From: Gordonia sp. ABSL11-1
GTDB lineage: Bacteria > Actinomycetota > Actinomycetes > Mycobacteriales > Mycobacteriaceae
Assembly: GCF_030315685.1 (NCBI RefSeq)
Contig: NZ_JASXSI010000016.1
Span: forward strand, 62,001 to 126,000
DNA: 64,000 bases
Direction: 5' to 3'
The notes beneath the pieces were generated by a model. That model did no database searches and was not told the origin of the DNA. It worked only from the letters and a program-made list of their open reading frames with translations. This document shows positions 25,800-34,693 of this stretch, in pieces. The position numbers were made by a program, and so were the translations under genes. Position 1 is the stretch's first letter, and every line of letters starts with the position of its first letter.

Positions 25800-26357
25800 A
25801 TGACAGCAATCAGTGACCACACGACCGACCATTCCGTCTTCCACAAGTTGCTGCTGGACCAGATCGGCAACGAGTTCGCCGCCTCACAGCAGTACATCGC
25901 CGTGGCCTTCTACTACGACAGCCACGACATGCCGCAGCTCGCCGAGCACTTCTACGCGCAGGCCGTGGAAGAGCGCAATCACGCCATGATGATCGTGCAG
26001 TACTTCCTCGACCGCGACGTCCAGGTCGAGATCCCCGGCGTGGCAGCTCCCCGCACCGAGTTCGAGGACTACCGGGCACCGATCGAGCTCGCCCTCGCCC
26101 AGGAGAAGACCGTCACCGAGCAGATCGTCGATCTGGCGCGCGCGGCACGCGACGGCGGCGACTATCTCGGCGAGCAGTTCATGCAGTGGTTCCTGGCCGA
26201 GCAGGTCGAGGAGGTCGCGACGATGACCACTCTGCAGACGATCGCCGAACGCGCACAGGGCAACCTGTTCGATCTGGAGAACTTCGTCGAGCGCGAGGTC
26301 AACGTGTCCAAGACGGCAGCCGTGACGCCGCCGGCGGCCGCGGGTGGCAATCTGTAG
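25800..26357 (+). CDS. bfrB: Ferritin
   Basis: A 185-residue iron-storage ferritin of the mycobacterial BfrB type, lacking the haem-binding methionine of bacterioferritins. The four-helix bundle begins FHKLLLDQIGNEFAASQQYI with the first ferroxidase glutamate; EERNHAMMIVQYF gives the central Glu and His, and FLAEQVEEVATM the later glutamates. It forms a 24-mer that oxidises and stores ferric iron. Upstream repeats suggest IdeR control; the gene follows the LCP gene after 129 bases. Confidence 0.95.
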   Translation: MTAISDHTTDHSVFHKLLLDQIGNEFAASQQYIAVAFYYDSHDMPQLAEHFYAQAVEERNHAMMIVQYFLDRDVQVEIPGVAAPRTEFEDYRAPIELALAQEKTVTEQIVDLARAARDGGDYLGEQFMQWFLAEQVEEVATMTTLQTIAERAQGNLFDLENFVEREVNVSKTAAVTPPAAAGGNL

Positions 26358-26367
26358 ACGTCGCCCG

Positions 26368-27354
26368 TCAGCGCAGGGTGACCTGCCGGCCCCGGATGCC
26401 GTCGCGCGAGCGACGCTCGTCGCTGGTGAGGTCGGCGGTCACCGCCAATGCCTCGGCGAGCCACTCGTCGAACTGATCGAGTCCCGGATACCACTCCTCG
26501 TGGTGGAGTTCGTTGTCGAGGTCGAACACCGGGACCAGCAGGCCGTGGGTGCGGAACGACCCGGCGAATCGGGACCCCTCGCCCAGCGTCAGCCGTCCCG
26601 CGGCGTGCAGCCGGGCCAGGGCGGTCATCAAGTCGTCCTCGGATTCCGGTCGGACCCAACGCAAGTGGGCTCGCTCGCCCGCGTCGACCCACCACGGCGC
26701 ACCCGTTCCGCTCTTCGGGGTCAGGCGCGCCGTCGGCATGATCGAGTCGTTCGCACGGCCCAGCATGTCCGCGATCTCCGGTGGCACATCGGATCCCGGC
26801 GGGAACCACCATGCGAAGTCGTCGTGGACGACGATGTCGAGGTCGGCGTCGGCGACGAGCACATCGGTCAGTGCCACGTCGGTGTCACCGGATTCGTACT
26901 CGTCACCCGGTGCGGCGTGGGCAGCCCACCGGAGCGCGGCGGCGATCTCGCCGGCCGCGTCGTCGGGGTCCGGGTCCGTCTGCACCGCGACGACACCCTC
27001 GGGGCCGTTCGCCGCATCTCGCACGATCGCACGGACCGCGCCCGGCAGGATCGTCGCGAGCACGACCTCGTTGCGTTCACCTTCCGCGCGCGCAGCCGCC
27101 GGCGCCGGGCTGTCGCCCGGCACCGCAGAGGTGAGGGTCGGTTCGGCCGGTCCGGGCTCGATCAAGACAGGCGTGGCCGTGGCCGACGCCACGAAGGCAC
27201 GCAGGGCGATCAGATCGCACTCGGCGGCGAGGCCGGCGAACGGACGTGGCGGCGGTGCCATCGCGGCGAGTTGACGCTCCTTGCGTGCCGCCACCCGCTC
27301 GGCCCGGTTGCTCCCCGGCCGCGGGCCACTGCCTCGTTTGCTCTTCTTCGCCAT
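26368..27354 (-). CDS. DUF5926 protein
   Basis: A 328-residue soluble protein. A basic N-terminus (MAKKSKRGSGPRPGSNRAER, then VAARKERQLA) resembles a nucleic-acid-binding tail; the remainder is a mixed alpha/beta region (FAGLAAECDLIALRAFVASA onward). It belongs to an actinobacteria-specific family often annotated DUF5926; function unknown. It lies convergently just 10 bases from bfrB and 41 bases downstream of glpQ, with which it may not be co-transcribed on sequence evidence alone. Confidence 0.8.
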   Translation of the reverse strand: MAKKSKRGSGPRPGSNRAERVAARKERQLAAMAPPPRPFAGLAAECDLIALRAFVASATATPVLIEPGPAEPTLTSAVPGDSPAPAAARAEGERNEVVLATILPGAVRAIVRDAANGPEGVVAVQTDPDPDDAAGEIAAALRWAAHAAPGDEYESGDTDVALTDVLVADADLDIVVHDDFAWWFPPGSDVPPEIADMLGRANDSIMPTARLTPKSGTGAPWWVDAGERAHLRWVRPESEDDLMTALARLHAAGRLTLGEGSRFAGSFRTHGLLVPVFDLDNELHHEEWYPGLDQFDEWLAEALAVTADLTSDERRSRDGIRGRQVTLR

Positions 27355-27395
27355 GCGTCCACCCTCTCACGACGGTCCGCGTCGTCGGTCGGAGG

Positions 27396-28187
27396 TCAGT
27401 CGACCGTGACGAGCCAGTCGCGCACCTTGGCGGGTCGGTTCGTCGCCAGCCATCGCACGCCCAGGTCCGCGCACAACTGCACGTCCACGAGTTCGTCGAC
27501 GGTCCAGCAGTACGTCACCCGCCCCGCCGCGGCCGCCCGGTCGACGAGGTCCGGGTAGTGCCGCAGCGTGTCGATGGACGGACCGATCCCGGTGGCCCCG
27601 ACGGCGGTGGCAGCACTGCCGCCCAGGACACGAGCAGTGTCGCCCAGGAGGATCGTCGGCAGCATCGGCGCATGCCGTCGGATCCGCCACACACCGGCCG
27701 ACGAGAACGAGATCACCACGGCGCGACTGTGATCGGCCGACGGTGGACTCGCGACACCGAACTCCTGCAGGAGACCGAGGAGTTTCTGCTCCACCAGACT
27801 GCCGTAGCGCACAGGATGTTTCGTCTCGACGAAGAGCCGCACCGGACGACGCCAGTCGAGGGTCAGGGTCAGCAGTTCGCGCAGGGTCAGCACCGACGCC
27901 GGCTTACCCGACGGATGCCAGCTGCCGAAGTCCAGGTCGCGCAACTCCGCCAAGGACATCTCGCTGACGATCCCGGTGCCATCCGAGGTCCGGTCGATGG
28001 TGCGGTCGTGGATGCAGACCAGCTCCTGGTCGCTGGTCAGGCGCACATCGCATTCGAGCCCGTCGGCACCGCCGGCCAACGCCAACTCGTAGGCCCCGAT
28101 CGTGTGTTCGGGCATCTCCTCGGATGCACCGCGGTGGGCGACCACCGCCGGTTTGCCGGAGCGCGAGATGTCATCGATCCCCGTCAT
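27396..28187 (-). CDS. glpQ: Glycerophosphodiester phosphodiesterase
   Basis: A 263-residue GDPD TIM-barrel enzyme. The catalytic HRG...E motif is VVAHRGASEEMPEHTIGAYE, and metal ligands continue in GLECDVRLTSD and CIHDRTIDRTSDG. It hydrolyses glycerophosphodiesters to glycerol-3-phosphate and an alcohol. There is no signal peptide, so it is probably cytoplasmic. ATG 28187 overlaps the DUF4328 gene stop (ATGA), placing it last in a rhodanese-DUF4328-glpQ operon. Corresponds to Rv3842c. Confidence 0.92.
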   Translation of the reverse strand: MTGIDDISRSGKPAVVAHRGASEEMPEHTIGAYELALAGGADGLECDVRLTSDQELVCIHDRTIDRTSDGTGIVSEMSLAELRDLDFGSWHPSGKPASVLTLRELLTLTLDWRRPVRLFVETKHPVRYGSLVEQKLLGLLQEFGVASPPSADHSRAVVISFSSAGVWRIRRHAPMLPTILLGDTARVLGGSAATAVGATGIGPSIDTLRHYPDLVDRAAAAGRVTYCWTVDELVDVQLCADLGVRWLATNRPAKVRDWLVTVD

Positions 28188-29263
28188 GCGACCGCCACCC
28201 ACCGGCGCGACGGGACCGGGTCCTCGACGACGGCACCGAAGGCGGCCGGGAGCCGTCCCGCGAGCCAGCGCGCGAAGACGGCCGAACAGGCCGAGCTGAT
28301 CACAACTGCCGCCAGTCCGTTGGCGCCGGTCTGGATGGACCCGGACATCGCGGCCACCAGACGGGTCACCACCGCGAGCACCGCGAGCACGTTGATGATC
28401 GCCCACGCCACGCACATCCGGGTCAGGCGACGACGCGTCCGGACCTGATCGAGGTCGTCACGCTGCACCGCCGCCTCGTACAGCAGGAGCGCCGCACCCA
28501 TGACATTGACCAATGGCGTCGCGGCCAGCAGCGCGATCTGCCAGCGCGGACGCGGATCCCGAAGATGATGACGCCCATAGGCCTCGGACCTCGTGATGAT
28601 AGTCCATCGCGTGACGATCACCGTCGTGTAGACGTACGCGCCCAGCGCGAGCAGCCCGGCGAACACCACCAGCACCCAGGTGACTCCGTCGAGCCATCCG
28701 GGTACCGGCGTGGACCGGTTCACCACGAGCAGGACGTAACGCGCCAGATGCGCGATCGCGGCGAAGCCGAGCGCACCGGCCAGCAGATGCAGGGCCTGCG
28801 TCAGGGCCGCGGTGAGGATCTCCTTCCGGGTGCGCTGGTCGCGATCCGCCTCGACGGCGGTGTCGCGCAGTCCCCACTGAGGGATGTAGACGTACCGGGG
28901 GATCGGGCGCGGTCCGCCGGCGAAGACGGGTCGTCGTGCCGGGATCGCCTCGGGTGGGCGTCGCGCAATCCAGCGAACGTGCCGACTCCGGTACAGCCGG
29001 CCACTGCGTGGACCACCCATCGGCGGTGCCGAGGGACGCGGGGGTGTCGGACGAGGGGGTCCCGGTGGGGAGTGCGGGTTCGGGGAGTGCGGGCCCGGTG
29101 ATCGGGTATCCGCGCCCGTCGACGGCTGCTGGGGCGCAGGCGCGTCCTCCTGTCCGAGCAGTTCGGAATCGAGGACGCGCAGAGGCCCCCCACAGCGGGG
29201 ACACTGCTCGCGTCCCTCGCGATGTGGCGCCTGGATCCGACACCTCGGACAGAGGTCGATCAT
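28184..29263 (-). CDS. DUF4328 membrane protein with N-terminal zinc ribbon
   Basis: A 359-residue protein. Residues 1-30 hold two CxxC pairs (CPRCRIQAP and CPRCGGPL), a zinc ribbon; a long proline-rich linker follows; then about five transmembrane helices with a DUF4328 signature. It corresponds to Rv3843c. ATG 29263 is inside the rhodanese stop (ATGA), and its own stop overlaps glpQ. Family function unknown; the zinc ribbon suggests sensing or protein contacts on the cytoplasmic side. Confidence 0.85.
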   Translation of the reverse strand: MIDLCPRCRIQAPHREGREQCPRCGGPLRVLDSELLGQEDAPAPQQPSTGADTRSPGPHSPNPHSPPGPPRPTPPRPSAPPMGGPRSGRLYRSRHVRWIARRPPEAIPARRPVFAGGPRPIPRYVYIPQWGLRDTAVEADRDQRTRKEILTAALTQALHLLAGALGFAAIAHLARYVLLVVNRSTPVPGWLDGVTWVLVVFAGLLALGAYVYTTVIVTRWTIITRSEAYGRHHLRDPRPRWQIALLAATPLVNVMGAALLLYEAAVQRDDLDQVRTRRRLTRMCVAWAIINVLAVLAVVTRLVAAMSGSIQTGANGLAAVVISSACSAVFARWLAGRLPAAFGAVVEDPVPSRRWVAVA

Positions 29264-29601
29264 CTGGAGCCGGCGCTCCCGGTCTCGACCGGCTTGCCCT
29301 GCTCGAGCCATGCGAGCATCCCGCCACGCACACAGCTGCCCTCGTAGCCGAGCTGATCAAGGTACTGCAGGACACGCATCGACCGCCCGCTCGAATGACA
29401 GACGACGAGGAGATCGGCGTCGAGATCGATCTCCTCGATCCGTGCGGGCACATCCGCCAGCGGGATGTGCAGCGCTCCCCGGACGTGTCCCGTGGCCCAC
29501 TCGTCATCCTCGCGGACGTCCAGCAGGACCCGGTCGGTCTCGTCGCTGAAATCGTCCGGAAGCTCCGTCACCGGCACCTGCCGGATGTCGCCCATGCTCA
29601 C
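29260..29601 (-). CDS. Rhodanese-like sulfurtransferase
   Basis: A 113-residue single rhodanese domain. The active-site loop is VVCHSSGRSM with the persulfide-forming cysteine; LLDVREDDEWATGHVRGALHIP is the conserved first half. It would move sulfane sulfur in the cytoplasm. GTG start at 29601. It is first in the operon with DUF4328 and glpQ, an association conserved in relatives but without a known reason. Confidence 0.9.
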   Translation of the reverse strand: MSMGDIRQVPVTELPDDFSDETDRVLLDVREDDEWATGHVRGALHIPLADVPARIEEIDLDADLLVVCHSSGRSMRVLQYLDQLGYEGSCVRGGMLAWLEQGKPVETGSAGSR

Positions 29602-30034
29602 GAATCCATGGTGGCACAGGCCGACGAGCGACGGCGCGCGCTGTGCGCAACCGGTCCGTCCGTCGAGTTCGGTCGAGGTCGAATTGACATTGCTGTCGGG
29701 TGCGCCACACCACTATGACGACCTGCATATAACTATCCACATGCCGATTTGCCAGCCGGACATCCCGTGTGCACTCTCCACCTCAAGCTGTGGATGAGAC
29801 TGTGGATAATGTGGACAACTCCGCACGTCGGGGTATGTTTCATGTGATGACCCTCACAAGGTATGTGACCAGCATCACTGATCCGGTTGAGCGCTACACC
29901 AGATAATGCAGAAGAGTGCAGATGCACGTCGCGGCCAAAGGTTTTTCTCGATCCTCACAACGCCTGTGGAGAACTTGGGGAGAACTGTGCACACCTCGCC
30001 TCGTCGACCGTCTGTCACTCGGGCGGATGACCTG
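29602..30034. other. Long gene-free region with DnaA-box cluster
   Basis: No convincing CDS. The stretch is less GC-rich than its surroundings around 29720-29960. DnaA-box-like sites: CTATCCACA (29733-29741), TGTGGATGA (29789-29797), TGTGGATAA (29801-29809, exact complement of TTATCCACA), TGTGGACAA (29810-29818, complement of TTGTCCACA) and TGTGGAGAA (29965-29973). Three are within 30 bases and face the same way. dnaA, dnaN and parS sites are not in the window, so this is probably not oriC. Confidence 0.7.
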
Positions 30035-30907
30035 TCAGCGCAGGTGTGTCACCACTCCACGGTCGAGTGCGGAGACAACGCCGCTCACCACACGCTCGAC
30101 GATCCCCTCGATCCCGACCTGAGCAGTGGCGTGCGCACCCAGCGGGCCGCCGACCAGACGGGCCAGGAGCGGCTTCGGCGTGTCGATCATGGTGATCTCG
30201 GCATCGGGATACCGCTCCGCGACGACCGACCGCATGACTCCGATCGCATCGACCAGGCCGACCTCGAGTGCACGGTTGCCGACCCAGACGTCACCGCTGA
30301 AGAGCTCGTCGTCGGGGGCGTTCAATTTCTTGCCCCGACGCTGACGGACCCAGCCGATGAAGGCCTCGTGCAGGTGCGACTGCAGGGTCTGCAGCCACTC
30401 GACGTCCTCCGGCCGCTCGGGGGAGAACGTGTCGAGGCGGGCCTTGTTCGCGCCCGAGGTGTACAGGCGGCGTTCGACGCCGAAGCGGGTCAGGACATCG
30501 GAGAAACCGAACCCCGACGACACCACCCCGATGGATCCGATCATCGAGGTGTGCGCGGCGAAGATCTCGTCCGCGGCACAGGCGATCCAGTAGCCACCCG
30601 ACGCGGCGACATCCTCGCAGAACGCGAGCACCGGAACGCCCTTCTCGGCCGACAGCTGGCGGATCCGCTCGGCGATGTACTCCGACTGCGCCGGCGAACC
30701 GCCCGGCGAATTGATGACGACGACGACGGCCTTCACGTGCTCGGTGCCGAAGGCCCGCTTGAGGACGGGCTCCACCGAGTCGGTGGTGATACCGGGTCGG
30801 CCCATGCCACTCATCCCGATCGGACCGTCGAGGCGGACCACGGCCACCCGATCCGCCCGCGACCGAGACACCCGCTCGGTCACCTTTGTCCACGGTCCAC
30901 TTGTCAT
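30035..30907 (-). CDS. S49 family peptidase (SppA-like)
   Basis: A 290-residue signal-peptide-peptidase-like serine protease without a membrane helix. VVVINSPGGSPAQSEYIA is the oxyanion-hole block, the nucleophilic serine is in DVAASGGYWIACAAD, and the general-base lysine is likely in SGANKARLDTF. It is a short SppA of the kind found in actinobacteria and may digest signal peptide remnants. It is divergent from the VOC gene. Confidence 0.9.
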   Translation of the reverse strand: MTSGPWTKVTERVSRSRADRVAVVRLDGPIGMSGMGRPGITTDSVEPVLKRAFGTEHVKAVVVVINSPGGSPAQSEYIAERIRQLSAEKGVPVLAFCEDVAASGGYWIACAADEIFAAHTSMIGSIGVVSSGFGFSDVLTRFGVERRLYTSGANKARLDTFSPERPEDVEWLQTLQSHLHEAFIGWVRQRRGKKLNAPDDELFSGDVWVGNRALEVGLVDAIGVMRSVVAERYPDAEITMIDTPKPLLARLVGGPLGAHATAQVGIEGIVERVVSGVVSALDRGVVTHLR

Positions 30908-30947
30908 GAGGCGAGTCTAGTGGCCGCACCCCCGACGCCCGGGACTC

Positions 30948-30953
30948 TAGACT
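30948..30953 (+). promoter_or_regulatory. -10 element of a leaderless promoter
   Basis: TAGACT ends seven bases before the GTG at 30960, so transcription probably begins at the start codon of the VOC gene. No Shine-Dalgarno sequence is present, consistent with leaderless translation. Confidence 0.55.
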
Positions 30954-30959
30954 TTGCGC

Positions 30960-31712
30960 GTGCGGATCCGATGGCTCACGGCGTTCCTGGATTTTCCCTC
31001 CGCCCAGTTCGGCGCCGAGGTGACGTTCTGGCGGGCGATCGCCGGCAGCACCGTCTCACCTCCTCGTGGTGATCATCGTGAGTTCGCCTCATTGGAGCCG
31101 TTCAACGGGGATCCGCATCTCCGGGTGCAACGCATCGAGGACGGACCCGGTGGAATCCACATCGACCTGCACGTCGACGACCCGGACGTCGCGGCGCGTG
31201 AGGCGATCTCGCTGGGCGCGAACGTCGTCCGTGATGTCGCCGGGCCCGACTACCTGACGCTGGAGTCGCCGTCGGGTTTCGTGTTCTGCCTCGTTGCCTG
31301 GGAGGGGGAATCGGAACGGTCACGACCGATCCGCTGGCCCGGCGACACGATCAGCATCATCGATCAGGTCTGCATCGACGTCCCGTACGCCCAGTTCGAC
31401 CGCGAGGTCGGGTTCTGGACGCAACTCACCGGCCACCCGAGGGAACCGACCAGTCGACCGGAGTTGGTGCGCATCGCCCGCGATCCGGCGCTCGCCATCG
31501 GAATCCTACTGCAGCGCAACGGCGAATCCGATCCGCCTGCGGTCGCGCGAGGTCACCTCGATCTGGCGGCGACGGCCGTCGAGGACGAGGTCGCCCGGCA
31601 TGAGGACTGGGGCGCCCGGGTCGTCGAGCGCCTGCCGCACTGGACCGTGATGGCCGACCCGGTGGGTCGCCGGTACTGCATCACCGACCGCAATCCCCGC
31701 ACCGGCGAGTGA
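30960..31712 (+). CDS. VOC-superfamily (glyoxalase-fold) protein
   Basis: A 250-residue protein with two VOC domains. The first begins IRWLTAFLDFPSAQFGAEV and contains HIDLHVDDPD; the second begins VCIDVPYAQFDREVGFWTQL and contains GHLDLAATAVEDE. Such tandem proteins are usually dioxygenases, isomerases or resistance binders; the substrate is not evident. GTG 30960 (MRIRWLTAFLD start) is favoured; TTG 30954 is in frame but less likely. It converges on the winged-helix gene. Confidence 0.8.
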   Translation: MRIRWLTAFLDFPSAQFGAEVTFWRAIAGSTVSPPRGDHREFASLEPFNGDPHLRVQRIEDGPGGIHIDLHVDDPDVAAREAISLGANVVRDVAGPDYLTLESPSGFVFCLVAWEGESERSRPIRWPGDTISIIDQVCIDVPYAQFDREVGFWTQLTGHPREPTSRPELVRIARDPALAIGILLQRNGESDPPAVARGHLDLAATAVEDEVARHEDWGARVVERLPHWTVMADPVGRRYCITDRNPRTGE

Positions 31713-31726
31713 GTTCCCGCCCGGCC

Positions 31727-32812
31727 TCAGCGTTCGATGTCGCAGAAGGCCTGTAGCCGTTCGACTTCGGCAGTCAGTTCGGATCGTTGCCGACGAGTCG
31801 GTTCGGCCATCATGTCGACCACCACCCGGCCGCCGTCGAGCAGCCAACTACCGGCGAGGCGGCCATCGACCAGCACGAAGCCCGGGGACCGGCCGTTGGG
31901 GGTGGCCAGGCTACGGTAGCGGTCGTCATCGGCGATGCGGCGCCGGTCGGTCTGCGCGACAAGCACATTGTCGAACGGGGCGAGCAGACGGACCGGCGCG
32001 GGCGTGCCCGCGTCGATGATGTCGAGTCCCTCGAGGTCGAAGAGCCGCTCACCATCGGGCCCGGCGAGCTCGGTCAGCTCCCAGTCCGATTCCATCTCGG
32101 CCACCAGCGGCCCGAGCCGCGTCAGTCCGGCCCAACTCTGGATGCCTTTCACAGTCGCCGGCCCGAATCCCCTCAGGTACAGGCGGATCAGGTCCTTGCG
32201 CGCCTCGTCGCCGACGACGGCGGGCTCACCTGGGCCCACCCAGTCGTCGAAGAGCTGATAGGTCGGCGCCGCCGAACCCCGCCAGAGTCCCCGCGGCGGC
32301 ACCTGCACGAGCGGCAGTCCGCACCGCACGACGGAGACCATCGTGGACGGATCGTTGTCAGGGTGTCCGGAGGCCAGTGCCCGGCCGAGTTCGGCTCCGG
32401 ACAACGCTGTGCCCGAGAGCAATTCAGCCGCGTCGGCGAGGATGTCGGTGGCCACGGCGCTGGTGAGCCGCCGTTCGTGGATGGCCACCTCGGTGTCCAG
32501 CAGGGGCTGCGCAACCGGGCGAATCCACCGTGCGTCCTCCGCGTCGATGAGGAAGATCGTCGAGCGCAGCAACGCCATCCGGACGACCTCGCGGTCGGTC
32601 AACAGCGCGTCGAGCTCACCCGGATCGAAGTCGGCCACACGCGAAGCCAGCGCGAAGAACGGCGCCCTCGGTTCCTGCGCCTGCAGTCCGACACAGCGAT
32701 CGAGGACGTCGATGGCGTCCTCGTCGGCGCGTTCGAGCAGGTGCTGGCGGTGCAGAAGGGTCCGGTTCCACTGACCGGTGGTGAGCTGACGACGACTGGT
32801 CGGGGCGGTCAC
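31727..32812 (-). CDS. Winged-helix DNA-binding protein (AlkZ-like, HTH_42)
   Basis: A 361-residue protein of the winged-helix family PF06224, which includes the DNA glycosylase AlkZ. The family QxQ catalytic motif appears as LQAQEPRAPFFAL around residue 44; later LRGFGPATVKGIQSWAGL and LLAPFDNVLVAQTDR are conserved blocks. It may excise interstrand crosslinks or bulky lesions, or simply bind DNA. GTG start at 32812. msrA ends three bases upstream on the same strand, so both likely share a transcript. Confidence 0.85.
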   Translation of the reverse strand: MTAPTSRRQLTTGQWNRTLLHRQHLLERADEDAIDVLDRCVGLQAQEPRAPFFALASRVADFDPGELDALLTDREVVRMALLRSTIFLIDAEDARWIRPVAQPLLDTEVAIHERRLTSAVATDILADAAELLSGTALSGAELGRALASGHPDNDPSTMVSVVRCGLPLVQVPPRGLWRGSAAPTYQLFDDWVGPGEPAVVGDEARKDLIRLYLRGFGPATVKGIQSWAGLTRLGPLVAEMESDWELTELAGPDGERLFDLEGLDIIDAGTPAPVRLLAPFDNVLVAQTDRRRIADDDRYRSLATPNGRSPGFVLVDGRLAGSWLLDGGRVVVDMMAEPTRRQRSELTAEVERLQAFCDIER

Positions 32813-32815
32813 CGC

Positions 32816-33520
32816 TCAGGCGGCCGGATAGTGCAGACCGGTCGCCGCGTGACAGCGATAACCGTTCGGGTTCTTGGCCAGATACTGCTGGTGGTAGTCC
32901 TCGGCGTAGTAGAACCGTCCCACACCGGCGTCGGCGAGCGGCGCGATCTCGGTGGTGATCGGTCCGAGCCCGGCATCGGCAACCACGGTGCCGAACGTCT
33001 CCGCCGTCGCCCGCGCACGATCGGCGTCGCCGGCGGTCAACGTGTAGATGGCCGAGCGGTACTGCGTCCCGATGTCGTTGCCCTGCCGCATCTCCTGTGT
33101 CGGGTCGTGCGACTCCCAGAAGATCGTGAGGATGCCCTCGAGGTCGATGACGGCCGGGTCGAAGACGACCAGCACGGACTCGGTGTGCCCGGTACGGGCC
33201 GTGCAGACCTCCTCGTACGACGGGTTCGGCGTGTGGCCACCGGCGTAGCCGACCGCCGTCGTGTACACGCCGGGTACCTGCCAGAAGATCTCCTCGACAC
33301 CCCAGAAACACCCGCCCGCCAGCACGACCGCGGACAGGCTGTCGTCGAAGGAGCCGACGCCGTTGCCCGCGGGGTCGTCGGACCAGGTCATCGGGTGATG
33401 GAGGAGGAGATGTTCGGGCGCGACCGGTACGGGAGCCTCGCGACCTGGGAGTGCCTGATCCGCCTCGATGAGTCGACGCTTGTGTGATTGCCCGGAAAGA
33501 AGCTGGTCAAGCCATGACAT
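32816..33520 (-). CDS. msrA: Peptide methionine sulfoxide reductase A
   Basis: A 234-residue repair enzyme reducing the S-epimer of methionine sulfoxide. The catalytic cysteine is in AGGCFWGVEEIF; other blocks are GYAGGHTPNPSYEEVC and HDPTQEMRQGNDIGTQYRS. An N-terminal extension of about 60 residues (DQLLSGQSHKRRLIEADQAL) is typical of actinobacterial MsrA. Upstream, TACGAT ends seven to eight bases before ATG 33520, so the message is probably leaderless. Next to sodA within a kilobase; both protect against oxidants. Confidence 0.95.
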   Translation of the reverse strand: MSWLDQLLSGQSHKRRLIEADQALPGREAPVPVAPEHLLLHHPMTWSDDPAGNGVGSFDDSLSAVVLAGGCFWGVEEIFWQVPGVYTTAVGYAGGHTPNPSYEEVCTARTGHTESVLVVFDPAVIDLEGILTIFWESHDPTQEMRQGNDIGTQYRSAIYTLTAGDADRARATAETFGTVVADAGLGPITTEIAPLADAGVGRFYYAEDYHQQYLAKNPNGYRCHAATGLHYPAA

Positions 33521-33709
33521 GCCGCCAATCGTACGCTCGCTCGGGTCGTCGACGGGGTTGATGGATCTCCAAGAGTCTGTCTATCATGACCCCCACGCCG
33601 GCGTTGTGATGGTTGTCACTGAGGTGGATCGTCACACCGCGGCACGGCCGGTCCATGCAGTCCGGCCCGCGGTCGTCGCGACCGCACTCAGCGCCGACGA
33701 AGGGTGTCC

Positions 33710-33862
33710 ATGGCAACGCACGCGAGTTCCGACCTCCGTCGGGCCCAGGGGCCTCGGCCGAGTACGCCGCGTGCGACCTACGACGTCCGATCCGCCTGCC
33801 TCGGCACGGCCGTCAGCATCGCCGGCCTGATCGTCCTCCTCATCGTTCTGATGGTGATCTGA
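33710..33862 (+). CDS. Small single-helix membrane protein
   Basis: A 50-residue ORF: a polar N-terminus (MATHASSDLRRAQGPRPSTP) and a C-terminal transmembrane helix (ISIAGLIVLLIVLMVI, approximately residues 35-50). ATG at 33710 follows GAAGGGTG with good spacing, which is why I consider it real despite its size. There is no known family in my memory. It lies between msrA and sodA and is transcribed toward sodA. Could be a stress-related small membrane protein; function unknown. Confidence 0.6.
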   Translation: MATHASSDLRRAQGPRPSTPRATYDVRSACLGTAVSIAGLIVLLIVLMVI

Positions 33863-33895
33863 CCAGCTGTTCCGGCAACCCGCGCATCGGTCAAT

Positions 33896-33915
33896 ACTTC
33901 AACCGCACTTGAAGT
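33896..33915. promoter_or_regulatory. Dyad upstream of sodA
   Basis: ACTTCAA and TTGAAGT are perfect inverted arms with six bases between. The spacing and sequence recall MerR/SoxR-type operators. It is 130 bases before the sodA start. No MerR gene is adjacent, so the binding factor is unknown. Confidence 0.4.
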
Positions 33916-34044
33916 GGATTGTGCCGCAGTGTTTGCAATCCCCCATGCAGTGGGTAAGGGTGGAAGTACTCGCGTGACCGGCGTCGGAACGCCGCGGTTG
34001 TGCGCGCAGAGTGAGTAACGAGTTACACCTCAGAGAGGAATATC

Positions 34045-34674
34045 GTGGCTGAATACACCTTGCCGGATCTACCGTACGACTACGCGGCGCTCGAGCCGCA
34101 CATCTCCGGCAGGATCATGGAGCTCCATCACGACAAGCACCACGCGACCTACGTCAAGGGCGCCAACGACACCCTCGAGAAGCTGGCTGCGGCCCGCGAC
34201 GACGAGAGTATCGCCGGCAAGGTCTACGGGCTGTCGGCGACCCTGTCGTTCCACCTCGGTGGTCACACCAACCACTCGATCTTCTGGAAGAACCTGTCGC
34301 CCAACGGTGGCGACAAGCCCGAAGGCGACCTCGCGGCTGCCCTCGATGATCAGTTCGGCAGCTTTGACAAGTTCAAGGCGCACTTCACCGCAGCGGCGAC
34401 CACCCTGCAGGGCAGCGGCTGGGCCATCCTCGGGTACGACACCATCGGTGGAAACCTGGTCATCCTGCAGCTGACCGACCAGAGCGGCAACATCCCGGCA
34501 GCGATCATCCCGGTGGTCATGCTCGACATGTGGGAGCACGCCTTCTATCTCGACTACCAGAACGTCAAGCCGGACTACGTCAAGGCCTGGTGGAACGTGG
34601 TCAACTGGGCCGACTCGGCCGAGCGTTTCGCGACCGCCAAGAGCCAGGGCGCCGGACTCATCGTCCCCGCCTGA
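34045..34674 (+). CDS. sodA: Superoxide dismutase (Mn/Fe type)
   Basis: A 209-residue dismutase. Metal ligands are H28 in [10 protein letters not shown]77 in [10 protein letters not shown], and the aspartate and histidine in [13 protein letters not shown] near residues 163-167. No signal peptide, as in the M. tuberculosis enzyme (Rv3846) that is nevertheless exported. Fe versus Mn preference cannot be settled from sequence; the Mn exporter at 38.5 kb hints at manganese management. GTG start after AGAGAGGAA. A strong terminator follows. Confidence 0.96.
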   Translation: MAEYTLPDLPYDYAALEPHISGRIMELHHDKHHATYVKGANDTLEKLAAARDDESIAGKVYGLSATLSFHLGGHTNHSIFWKNLSPNGGDKPEGDLAAALDDQFGSFDKFKAHFTAAATTLQGSGWAILGYDTIGGNLVILQLTDQSGNIPAAIIPVVMLDMWEHAFYLDYQNVKPDYVKAWWNVVNWADSAERFATAKSQGAGLIVPA

Positions 34675-34693
34675 GGCACATCTCGCCCACGAT

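Noticed and set aside
29720..29990. Chromosomal origin of replication
   Set aside because: DnaA boxes are present but dnaA, dnaN, recF and parA/B are not in the window; oriC in relatives lies between dnaA and dnaN.
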